Assembly (NCBI GenBank): GCA_016800925.1
Contig: JABCPU010001168.1
Location: 1 to 14,121 of the forward strand
DNA length: 14,121 bases
DNA from: Suillus spraguei
Taxonomy: Eukaryota; Basidiomycota; Agaricomycetes; Boletales; Suillaceae
Direction: 5' to 3'
Shown here: positions 1 through 8,702 of the stretch, in pieces
How the letters are laid out: every line of letters starts with the position of its first letter
How positions within the stretch are numbered: position 1 is the stretch's first letter
Translations under genes and position numbers: made by a program
The notes under the pieces: model-generated
The model's database searches: none
What the model was told of the DNA's origin: nothing
Seen by the model: only the letters and a program-made list of their open reading frames with translations

Positions 1-43
1 ATTTGGATTTGAAATGTACCACGGGAGCTCCCCAGCAGAGGGA

Positions 44-340
44 GTGCGAAGAGCCTGCGAGGTCAGCCGTAAAATAGAATTCTATGGGAACGGGTTTGGA
101 GAAAGGGATGCTGTCCAGTGACACGAATGTTACGCACGAATGTGTGAGGAGTGATGCATTCTCGAAACCAGGCTGAGAGAGTGCTATATCAGAGAGGTGG
201 TGTGAAGAACTTGCGAGGTCAGCCATAAAATAGATCCCATGGGAATAGGTTATTATCCAGTGACATAAATATTGTGTGCGAATGTGTGAACAGTGATGTA
301 TTTCCGAAACCAAGCTGAGAGTGCTATATCAACGATGTGG
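44..340. repeat. Diverged two-copy tandem repeat, unit about 140-157 bp
   Basis: Two head-to-tail copies are visible, about 44-200 and 201-340. Shared blocks appear in the same order in both: gcgaggtcagcc, then ataaaatag or gtaaaatag, then atgggaa, then tccagtgaca, then gcgaatgtgtga, then agtgatg, then cgaaacca, then gagagtgctatatca. The second copy is shorter because of small deletions, and both carry scattered substitutions. No coding sense is apparent. The array may continue to the left of the window. Confidence 0.75.
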
Positions 341-1630
341 TTGGCGGATATAGGTAGTCAACACACCTCATAAGCGAGTCACACGAGATAGCCTTTGCAA
401 GACTATCAGTGTTGTGTAAGGCATAGTTCAAAATAGTCACCTCCAAAGACTTTCTGGTGGACACTTCGAACGTTATCAAGGCCGCATACAAAATGAAAGC
501 TAACTTGCATTCTTAGTAAATCGAGTGAAATTCTTCCGCTTCAGTAGGGTACCCTAGAAAAGGGGCAAAGGGTCAACGAGTGTCTGCGCTTCTTTGCGCC
601 TACATGTCCTCAGCGGATCCAGCGAAGTATGTGAGACCAGGACACATTTTCACCCATCGAATACAATGCAATCTCTTTGCGCGAAACAAATGTGAGTTGA
701 TCGGCCGAGTTTTGCGAATTCAAACATCCTGCATACCATGCAGAATCGACCTGTAAGAACAGTGCTTCTCAAGCCAAAGCTCCAACAGGCGGTGATTACT
801 GACCAAAAGGTAGAGTATCCTCCACACCGCTTGCACAGAGAGCTTCAATCTTTACAGCCATCAAACTAGTCTCTGGCGGGTAAGGGACAAGTCTGGCCCT
901 AGTTTTAAGGCGCAATTTAACTCCACCTCGACATCTACTACCCAATCAACAGAAGCGGTGACAACATAAAAACCTTTTTCATGTATACAACCAAGCGTTT
1001 CCACGCCTAGTCCCAGCATATGCTTGTAATATCAATCCAGCCAGTGAGGTACCGTAGAGGAAGCGGTTGTTCGAGTGCAGGAGCTTCTACAGGACGGCCC
1101 TCGGAAGATTTTGACGTCGAAGTGGCATTCAAGAGTGCCTATAACCACAGGATTGGTGTCCTCATTGATATAATACTAGACTGTGATCAGCTCTGATCGC
1201 CGCCTTTCAACATGCCCGTACTTGTGATAAGCAGGATTGGCCTTTTCGTCTGCGAAGCCGCCAACTCGATATTAGCAATATCGTTGAAGCACCCACTTTG
1301 ACACTGACAGCTTTGAGAAGATTATCCAACCCTTTGATATCTTGCGTTTCAGTTGCGGCCTTGAGTTCTGTTGGGGTAGTACATAACGGTAGTTGTTGCA
1401 TCGATTGTCTCCCATAGCTATGCTAGAGAAGACAAAATCCACCGCTGAGAGGAGGCAAAGTGATATTTGAGTTATCTGCTGTGAAGACACCGTCGTTTGA
1501 GTAGACGGAATGCAAACATACTTCGAATTTCCAAATGCTCGATTAGTAGGTTGAGGGATGTTGTACACCGTCTTCAGAACGTGAGAAACATCCATGGATT
1601 CAAAACCTTCTCCGAGAGTAAGTACCATAC
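325..1630 (-). pseudogene. Unresolved, possibly decayed minus-strand coding region
   Basis: Several minus-strand stretches look protein-like but lie in different frames. A segment at about 1272-1628 includes VLKTVYNIPQPTNRAFGNSK and is followed by a good minus-strand donor (gtatgt) and an acceptor (ttcacag). A segment at about 1207-1401 includes TELKAATETQDIKGLDNLLK. A segment at 1187-1288 includes RPILLITSTGMLKGGDQ and ends in TGA. A final open stretch at about 325-515 includes KLAFILYAALITFEVSTRKS and ends in TAG. I recognise no family. Unmodelled introns could explain some frame changes, but in-frame stops suggest decay. Nothing proves that these pieces belong to one gene. Confidence 0.3.
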
Positions 1631-2021
1631 CGTGACTAACTAGTATTTACCAAACAACAAACTGAACAGACAAAGTCCGCTGTCTGAAGCCCGAAAGCTC
1701 ATTGGGTAGCTCTCTTGATGTCTTGCGGGCTAGTCAAAAGTCCGATTCCTCGCACTTCTCGTTGCAACAACATTTCCCAATGTTTAGTAACACCGTGACA
1801 GTGAGTGTCTACTTACTGTCAATGGATTGAGTGGCCGGTGAGAGAGCCTACGACCAACCATTGTTACTGGTACAAGGCACGGTCACGTGCAAGCACAAAT
1901 CGGTGAATATCATTCGCAGATTGCATTCAACAAGTTCACAGCAATTCATTCACTGATCTGAAGCTATCTCAGTGCGATACCTTTTCTTTTCTCGTGATAC
2001 CTGCTTTAATTGCTGCGGGAT

Positions 2022-4519
2022 ATGGGTGTAGCAGGACTTTGGGAGGTTTGTTGCATGAGTTGACACGAATTTTTGATCTAAGTCAAGGTCTAATAGGTGC
2101 TACGACCCGCCGGACAAACACAGTCATTAACACATCTATCTGTTACTCAAGGATTTGAAGCAAATGCTGGTGGTCGACGAGGCTTTCGTATAGGCATTGA
2201 TGCCTCAATTTGGTTCTTCCATGCCGCGTACGGTAAAGAAGGAGAGAATCCGGAACTGCGCACACTCTTCTTTCGTTGTTCCAGACTCATGAGCATGCCT
2301 CTCCTCCCACTCTTCGTATTTGATGGTCCAAAAAGGCCTTCTGTGAAGCGCGGGAAGAGAGTAAGTGGCAACGCCCACTGGCTCACTACTGGAATGAAAA
2401 ACATCATTGCGGCTTTCGGTTTTGAATGGAGAACGGTGCGTATACGCGAAGAATAATGACGACAAGAATATTTATGATGCACAGGCTCCTGGTGAAGCTG
2501 AAGCTGAGCTTGCGTACCTGAATCGCATGGGAATCATCGATGCTGTCCTCTCCGATGATGTCGATAACTTTCTATTTGGTGCTACTATGGTTATCCGCAA
2601 GTGAACCTTGTCACCCTGAGCAAACCTTCAAACGCTGACTCTCATATAGTCCCAGCAACACACTCTCTGGAAACCGTGCCCACCCAGTGAAAAACGCTGA
2701 CGGACGTGATGATGGGAACCACGTTGTGACGTATCGGGCCGCTGATATCCTCTCCCACGAAGATATCTGTCTCTCGCAAGGAGGCTGCATCCTAATTGGC
2801 CTTCTCTCTGGCGGAGACTATCATCAGGCTGGCGTTCAAGGCTGCGGGAAGCTCATTGCTGCTGCACTCGCACGTTGTGGATTTGGTGACCGACTGCTAG
2901 AAGCTGCCAGTTCTCTCAGCCACGAAGAACTAGATAAATGGCTTGACACGTGGCGTGATGACGTGCGTGAGGAGCTGCGTACGAACAAGAGTGGCCTCAT
3001 CGGATCGAAAAAGCCTGCACTCGCAAAGAAGATTCCTGATGATTTTCCTGATGTCGATATTTTACTATCCTACACCAATCCTATCACGAGCGAGACAGAG
3101 GGTAAACCTACGCAAGACATTACTTGGGAACAAGAGCCCGACATTGGAAAAATCGCTGCACTTTGCGAGCTGTACTTTGAATGGGGTGTAAAGGATGTGA
3201 TCATCAAGCGCTTTCGTACAGTCTTGTGGCCAAGTGCAGTGCAACGTATCCTGCGGCGTGGTGCGATGGAAAAAGACGAGAAGAAGCGCAAGGGTTTACA
3301 GATGAGCCCTAAAAAGAGCAAGACGACAGGTAAACTTGCGCCGGGAACGCCCTCCAAGATGATTGCAAAGTACTTTTCGTCGATGAAACTCCAGTCTCCC
3401 ACCAAAGACAACGGGAAGGAGCAAGAGTATAGTGACACTGAATCCGAAGCAGAAGAAGATAGGCTGATTGTTAAAATTCACTCCTCGCGAAGGCACGCAT
3501 CTACGGATGGAATTCTTGAGTATCGACTAGAGATTGCGCCTGCGCAGCTCGTACAGTTGGCTGGGGGTGGCGTTCAAGGAATCAGGCCCCCGATCGAAGT
3601 TGATGCTGCTTTCGATGATACCGACGGCGACGATGAGGATGAGGATGAGGATGGGGGAAAGCAAAAGAGCAAGAGCAAGGGAAAGAAACCTCCACCAGAC
3701 CCCGAGAGCCATCTTCGTGTATGGATGCCAGCATGTATGGTGCAGATTGTAGAACCGGAACTTGTCGAAGCCTTCGAAGACATTCAACGCAGAAAGCTAG
3801 AGAAAAAAGCCAAGCGATCGAACAAGACGGATGGGACGAAGAAAGCTGCTTTCACTGCGCAAGGAGATAGCGATGGAGATGCCCTCCCTGTTCTAGCCCC
3901 TGCGAAGAAGAAACCTACCCGTCCGAAGAAAGTGGCAGTAGAACGGGAGGACAGTGAGCCCGCTCCTCGCTCTCTCCCTCGTTCATCCCCTCCGACAAAG
4001 GCCCGTCGGAAGAAAGCAGTTGTGGAACCCCAGGCCACTGCGCTTCCTCGTCCTTTCCCGATGTCAAGATTCATCGGTACTTCTGACGATCCTTTCATAG
4101 AGCACACAAATAATAATCGGGCCCATACATCCCAGCAGTCCTCACCAACCTGCTCTAAGAAGCATACCAAATCTTCCGACTCCGAATCCCTCCAACCTCG
4201 CGTGACCAAATCTACAAGGAAAACGCCACAGCGGACATCCCCGCGCTCGTCAGGCTTGATCACGCGCCCAGATTCACCATCACTTGTGCAGCCAATTCGC
4301 AAGTTTGACGATGTTATTGATATTTCTAGTGATTCGGATGTACCAATACAGCCCATGAAATTTTCTGTCAAGGCACCCCTGCTGCTTGCCAGAGAAAAAG
4401 CCAAGAAGAGAGTTGGTTTATCTCATGTCAAAAGCAAAAGTCCTGGCCTCGAGTCGACGTCCAAGGGCCAATCAATGAGAGTAGTGGCAGAGAATGACAT
4501 CATTGATTTGACCTGCTGA
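2022..4519 (+). CDS. XPG/FEN1-superfamily structure-specific nuclease, GEN1/Yen1-like Holliday junction resolvase
   Basis: Four exons (2022-2045, 2097-2435, 2485-2600, 2650-4519) with GT-AG introns of 49-51 bp encode about 782 aa. The start is fixed by the family's Met-Gly N terminus (MGVAGLWE); exon 1 encodes only those eight residues. All seven acidic metal-binding positions of the FEN1 active site can be placed: D43 (GIDASIWFF), D84 (FVFDGP), E125 and E127 (APGEAEAE), D146 and D148 (LSDDVDNFLFG) and D216 (LLSGGDYH). A helix-hairpin-helix-like stretch follows (GVQGCGKLIAAAL, about 222-247). A region at about 435-537 (LEYRLE, RVWMPACMVQIVEP) may be the chromodomain-like module of GEN1/Yen1. 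The long charged tail carries S/T-P sites, basic clusters, an acidic run and two SUMO-interacting-like motifs. The family cuts Holliday junctions symmetrically in the nucleus. The GEN1 rather than FEN1/XPG/EXO1 assignment rests on layout and remembered similarity. Confidence 0.88.
2046..2649 (+). other. Three phase-resolved introns of the GEN1-like gene
   Basis: Introns lie at 2046-2096 (phase 0), 2436-2484 (phase 0) and 2601-2649 (phase 2). Each begins GT and ends AG. Removing the second joins EWRT to APGEAEAE. Removing the third rebuilds an Asn codon (AA|T) to give VIRNPSNTLSGN. All three are about 50 bp. Confidence 0.88.
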
Positions 4520-4877
4520 ATCGATCATTATAAGGTCTTCGTTGGTTGTGACTTGAGCTTTCGGTTGTACAATAAGCTTGTATGTGTAGTAGGCGGATCT
4601 ACAGGATATACCCTTTGTACGTTTTGAATGTGAAGTATTGTCAGATGGTCATTCTTCATCAGTCCATTGATCTTAGAATGATTCTTTCAAAATCGCACTC
4701 ACCGTCAAGGGGGCATCAGTAAACCGGTGAGACTAAGTTAGACATTAGTCGATATTGTCAGATTTTGTATTACAGCCCAATGCTTCTTTCCCGTATATTA
4801 CGATAAAAAGTAATACAGTTGAAATGGTCATAATGCATACCGATGGGACCACCAAAATGTTATGAATATGCGCCGCC
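4520..4877. other. Intergenic spacer after the nuclease gene
   Basis: This AT-rich stretch holds the 3' end of the nuclease transcript and the upstream region of the membrane-protein gene. There is no canonical AATAAA shortly after 4519. No RNA gene or repeat was recognised. Confidence 0.4.
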
Positions 4878-5792
4878 ATGGATTTCAAAACCTGGGAACA
4901 TCATTTATGTAATATGTCATCCGCACATGCTTTGGACCAAGTCTGGCATCTTACCCCTATCCATGACCCAAACCACAATGATGAAACCCTTAGCACTTCT
5001 AATTTTCAGAAATCGTTTGCTTCTTGAATTACTTTATAATCATTCCAGTCCATTTCACCACCTGGACCGGAGTGGTCTGTGTCGCCAGTATGGCAGCAAC
5101 CTGGCTCTTCGCTCTTGTCCTAGTACGAGTCCCAGCTACCCGCAGAGTTTGCCTGGATAATGCATACATCATTTCCCCGTTATGCTGGACTTTCTGTGCA
5201 TTGTGGGTAGGAACCCTATTGTATTATGACAGTGAGACCACAAATATGCAGCCGAGTAAGTTTGCAGCAGTAACTTCAGGAACACCAACTAATATCATGC
5301 ACATCATAGATCCTTTAAAACAATCTGCCATGTACTATGGTGTCACATTGGTGTTGGCGCTGGAGTTTATGGTCATGTTGAGTTTCTGGGGGAATTTGAA
5401 GTGGAACCGTCCGGTCCTGATGCTTTGGCCTCTAGTCAGGAGCCGGTTGGAACGGGTGTCTGATCATTTCATCCTCAGCGAGAACACTCCAGATATGTTT
5501 GCGTATTCCGCATTGGTAGGTATTTCATTTTGGTACTGGTATTCATAACCAAGTTAATAATATATTCAAGCCACCCAAAGATCTTGATTTGTCGCATCTT
5601 TCAGACTCGCAACTCGATAGCAAACTATCCAACTTCAAGTTCAGAATATTGAATGCTCACAGCACTGGACTATGTCTTCTAGACCTGGCTCTGATGTATC
5701 TTTGCTGGATACCGCTATATATAACGGGGCAGTTGATTCCACGGAAGCTTTTGCAGTCAGTCGTTGGCCCCCTGTCTCTTATATTGTACTAG
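4878..5792 (+). CDS. Unidentified multi-pass membrane protein (5' end uncertain, possibly frameshifted)
   Basis: The well-supported part runs from about 5012 to 5515, then a phase-0 GT-AG intron (5516-5570), then 5571-5792 ending in TAG. AATAAA follows at 5814-5819. At least four hydrophobic helices are visible: TTWTGVVCVASMAATWLFAL, NAYIISPLCWTFCALWVGT, YYGVTLVLALEFMVMLSFW and TGLCLLDLALMYLCWIPLYI. A soluble, charged segment separates the third and fourth. The N terminus is unresolved. An ORF from the ATG at 4878 (MDFKTWEHHLCNMSS...), in good context (gccgccATGG), reads to a TGA at 5025-5027. It is in a different frame from the membrane segment, and I found no convincing intron to join them. 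Either an indel broke the gene near 5012-5025 or exon 1 lies elsewhere. I recognise no family; it could be a lineage-specific membrane protein or a receptor or transporter remnant. Confidence 0.45.
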
Positions 5793-5813
5793 TCACTCTG
5801 GGTTAGCGCCGCC

Positions 5814-5819
5814 AATAAA
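5814..5819 (+). terminator. AATAAA polyadenylation signal
   Basis: A canonical AATAAA hexamer lies 22 bp after the TAG of the membrane-protein gene, on the same strand. It supports transcription of this locus ending near 5830-5850. Confidence 0.45.
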
Positions 5820-5934
5820 GTCTCTTCCAAGTTCCCCATATACATTCATCATCAAACATTAACTCAATATCCCTTGCGGTCTCTACCACGGCCTGTCATA
5901 TTGCCCTATCAGAAAACATCGCAACGAATTACCT

Positions 5935-6545
5935 GACGACCCACCTTCTATGTAATGTTCGAGTATTCCTGGCGTATTCCAGCGTCGTTCTCGTCTGGAA
6001 GATCAGAAAGTGAATCGCATTTCTTTTGAACCATTTCCAATAACAGCTGTGCTGCTTCTAAATCTTCTTCATACTCTATCTCCTCCGGGGTTTCAGCTAC
6101 TAATCGCCCACTACTCACCAAACTGTAGCGTGATTTTGTCGTTCGGGTTTTGTGGGAGCAAGAAGTCATATCAGAGGATTAGCTCGTCGTTCGCTTTGAG
6201 CCTATAGTTGTTGAAGACTTCTTCGCCAAGAGGCGTCGTGGTATGCGAATTGATTGGAATAGTGGCCAAATCATCCCTTGGTTCCATACCTCCTCATGAA
6301 TACAGTGTGCACCAAGAAACAGGCTGTCCACGAGAATATTCGGAGATGCAGTAGAACTGAACCGAAATAAACAGTCCACGAAATTAATTATAGTTTGAGG
6401 ATATCCATGCCTGGAAGTACTATGAACGGATGACGAGATAGCAGTGTGGACGGAAATGCGCGGGTTGAAAGGTACATCGATGGTCTTGTACGCGGAGGGG
6501 ACAAGAACTGGAGATGTGTACAATGTGTATCTTTTAGCCAATCCC
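5935..6545 (-). pseudogene. Decayed SET-domain lysine methyltransferase-like gene (RuBisCO-LSMT/SETD type)
   Basis: Reading leftwards, pieces of the SET family appear in family order but in different frames. At about 6436-6465 there is TRAFPSTLLS. Then comes IVLPGMDIL with LISWTV after a TAA (6388-6390), the position of the family's DxxNH...SW segment. Next, EEVFNNYRLKANDELIL is cut by a TGA (6171-6173) and followed in the same frame by YDFLLPQNPNDKITLQFG (6117-6170). In intact relatives this reads NNYG.KsNdELilGYgF.LP.NP.D, so the TGA stands where Gly (GGA) is expected and the Gly of NNYG is Arg. The C-terminal substrate-binding-like helix EYEEDLEAAQLLLEMVQKK follows in another frame. ILEHYIEGG (about 5936-5965) is in yet another. 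Intact members methylate lysines of cytosolic or nuclear proteins. With two stops and at least three frame changes this copy should be inactive. The 5' part is not found. Confidence 0.72.
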
Positions 6546-7270
6546 GCCGATTAACGGCGTGATGAAGAGCCGACATTCAAGTATTCCACTCAGCAATCCT
6601 AGCTTTTCCCGGGTAGCGCCGTGAATGCTAGTTCCTGGGAAAGCCTCAGGCCAAGTCCAGATGGCGTGAATTGAAGGGGTATTACCAGTGTATCCAGGAT
6701 TGCAGGTGGAAGGTTTTTCAGTAAAAAATATATCGAAGGACATTAGGCCTGAGGAATTGAGCTTTAATGTATAATCAGAGTACAACATACAAGTGCAAAT
6801 AAGCTGCCTTTCCGACCGTCAACTAGATCCCGGGTTGATTCGCCAAATCAGAGCATGTAGAGAGCACTCCATGTCGATGGCCAGTGAAAATGTACTGAAG
6901 GTTGTCACTAGTCTACCAAAGATTTTTATGGTGATCTCCCATCTGCATGTGACATGCCATAACGCTCATTTCATCCCTCGAGATACATGTTCATTGCGTA
7001 CTCATCTATGGACAGCTCGATAAAAATGGTGCAAGATCTATGGATGAATAGATATGAAAGCGAACACTAGCGGAGCTGTGGAAAGTATCGATATACAACC
7101 AAATGAAGGTGAGTGGCAGTACAATAGTTTCTCATCGGAAAGCAACAGCTCGAAAAAATCAAAACAGGAAGGGGAAATACATAGAGTCCATTCACATGGC
7201 AGTGAAAATTTACTAATCGTAATGGGGTATGCTGAGTCCCGATATACATGCGGCGGCCATACCTAAATGC
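6546..7270. other. Region without a recognised gene
   Basis: A minus-strand open stretch at 6534-6788 (contains TREKLGLLSGILECRLF) abuts the SET remnant. It matches nothing I know and could be a decayed 5' part or chance. Short plus-strand ORFs at 6793-7023 and 7054-7266 have no recognisable domain or splice structure. The right end should contain the 3' UTR of the minus-strand LIM gene. Confidence 0.35.
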
Positions 7271-8702
7271 CTAACTGCCAGCCTTGCCGAGCAAAGCGTA
7301 GCCACTTCCTGCTGGGCCGTGCAGCTACGTTGCACACATAATGAATGCACAAAACAAGAAAAGAAAGTGTAACCCGTACCTTCGAGTAGCATCGATGGCA
7401 AAGGGGATCTCCGTCTTTTTCCGTCAATCTAGTTGAATCTAAGAGAGGTGTTGCACTCCTTGCACCTCAAACACCCCTTGTGCCAAGTCTTTCCTATGGC
7501 CTTCATCTACCATATACCAAACGTATCAGTCAAATTTACATCAGCCTCTTGATAAAATTTACCTGTTCAGCAAAATAAACACTCTTCCCGCACCGCGGAC
7601 ACGTTGGAGTTGTGCCCGCAGAAAAGACCTTCACAGGAGTGCCACTGTTACCAAACGCTACGCCATACCGTGTGCCGGTGGAAGTTGACTGCAACGGCGT
7701 CATCGGCGATGAACTTGAGCGTGCAAGTGTTACAGAAGATAATTTCGGAGTAGACGTAACATCAGTGCCATTGCTCGCTGATTTGGTCGGACTCAGTGGG
7801 ACAGTACGCGGCATATCGCCAATGCGTACTGTGCTTGTAGCTGTCCCCGCAAACGTGAGGGCTGGAGGTGACGTGGATTCTGTCAGCGTTTCTTCTCCCA
7901 CTTCCTTGCAGTGCAAGATTGTGTTGACAGGTTGAGTTGTGGTCTCAGAGCCAAGCTCGACAATTGGATTGATGGGTGAGCGATTGTACCGTGCAGGGAG
8001 GACCGAGTTCGCTTTGAGGATGGGCAATGGCGATATGGCACCGTTCGCATAGCATCCTACATCTGTGTTGTGCGCACGCACGGTTGATTGCACACCCTGC
8101 CGCTGGCTCAGATCGACTGATTCACCACGCATGAAAGTGGGTGCAGGGAAAGAGTTGCGCACAGGCGATGCAGGAAGTGGTGAAGGTGTGGCCATGTCAT
8201 TGCGATGGGGGAGATTGGCATGCCTCAGATCGCGAGTGCCGAAATTTCGAACGTGACATGTTTTACTACAATTCAGGTCAATGTTTTGGAAGAGATGAAA
8301 ATTCGTGGGTATTACCAGTATGGCTAAGCAGGGAAGGGTAAGCTACACAATGTACAACAGCCTCACAAACAAAACGCACCTCCTGATCATGTTCAAGAAG
8401 CGTCAACGAGTCTAACCTCTTATTGCACGTCGTGCAAGCCAGACAAGGCTGATCAGACTTTTTGTAAATCACACGAACCGAGGCGTGTGGGGAAAGCTCA
8501 CCTTGTGATAGAGCTGATTACGTTGATTAATAACGTTTGTATCGCAGAGTACTATCGATCAGCCCACCTTCCTGCCAGGTCCCATCACCTGTCGGATATC
8601 ATAAGAAATCGCGAGGCATGAAACGAGGCTGCTCACCTGTTCTGCGGCATAGACAGCCTTGCTGCATCTAGGACATATCGGTGTACCACCAAACGGGTGC
8701 AT
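7271..8702 (-). CDS. Two-LIM-domain zinc-binding protein (frameshift in the second LIM domain)
   Basis: Eight exons on the minus strand: 8637-8702, 8568-8588, 8502-8513, 8380-8448, 8316-8323, 7563-8265, 7380-7506 and 7271-7324, all with GT-AG introns of 48-56 bp. They encode about 352 aa if one extra base is discounted. The start MHPFGGTPICPRC is chosen because LIM1 follows at once. LIM1 ligands are C10, C13, H32, C35, C38, C41, C59 and C62, a canonical LIM spacing. A Ser/Thr/Pro-rich linker of about 200 residues follows. LIM2 has C281, C284, H302, C305, C308 and C311, and after the frameshift C329 and C332, ending in YALLGKAGS. Exon 7 is 127 nt where 126 would keep frame; as written, translation stops soon after CKECNTSLRFN. 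Such proteins are usually adaptors in cytoskeletal or signalling complexes, but the partner here is unknown. Apart from this indel all splice phases agree, so an assembly error or recent mutation is likely. Confidence 0.82.
8316..8323 (-). other. 8-nt microexon in the LIM gene
   Basis: The microexon reads CCATACTG on the minus strand. It lies between introns 8324-8379 (gtgcg...cttag) and 8266-8315 (gtaat...tgtag). Including it gives HDQE-PYC-KTCHVRNF, which restores the seventh LIM1 zinc ligand (C59, codon TG|T split across the junction). Skipping it joins GAG directly to TAA, an immediate stop. The reconstruction is therefore strongly constrained by both frame and domain. Confidence 0.8.
8502..8588 (-). 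other. 12-nt and 21-nt microexons in the LIM gene
   Basis: Exon 2 (8568-8588, 21 nt) encodes VMGPGRK and exon 3 (8502-8513, 12 nt) encodes LYHK. They are separated by an intron at 8514-8567. Both are phase 0 and together place H32 of LIM1 at the right distance from C13 and C35. Reading through either intron would break the CxxC-x18-HxxC spacing. Confidence 0.78.

Larger units (their letters stand above)
1..2021. other. Region without a confidently resolved gene
   Basis: No complete gene could be assembled here. The left edge carries a diverged tandem repeat (44-340). Several minus-strand stretches between about 325 and 1630 read like protein but are interrupted by stops and frame changes; they are listed separately. 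The last 400 bases before the nuclease start at 2022 should hold its promoter. They contain a CACGTG palindrome at 1884-1889 and a pyrimidine-rich run just before 2000, but no clear TATA box. Confidence 0.5.

Noticed and set aside
1686..1763. tRNA-like sequence with aagctcattgggtag and gtccgattcctcgc resembling A and B boxes
   Set aside because: The D stem and acceptor stem do not pair and the T loop has TCC instead of TTC, so no cloverleaf can be drawn.
3784..4404. 206-aa open frame on the minus strand
   Set aside because: It lies wholly antisense to the tail of the GEN1-like gene, has no recognisable domain, and arises from the biased codon use of that tail.
6860..7216. Two similar stretches around cagtgaaaatgtact (6881) and cagtgaaaatttact (7200)
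   Set aside because: The similarity is limited to about 30 bp and does not extend on either side, so a real duplication cannot be supported.
7612..7935. 107-aa plus-strand open frame
   Set aside because: It is antisense to the Ser/Thr/Pro-rich linker of the LIM protein, whose splice phases and zinc ligands firmly fix the minus strand as coding.
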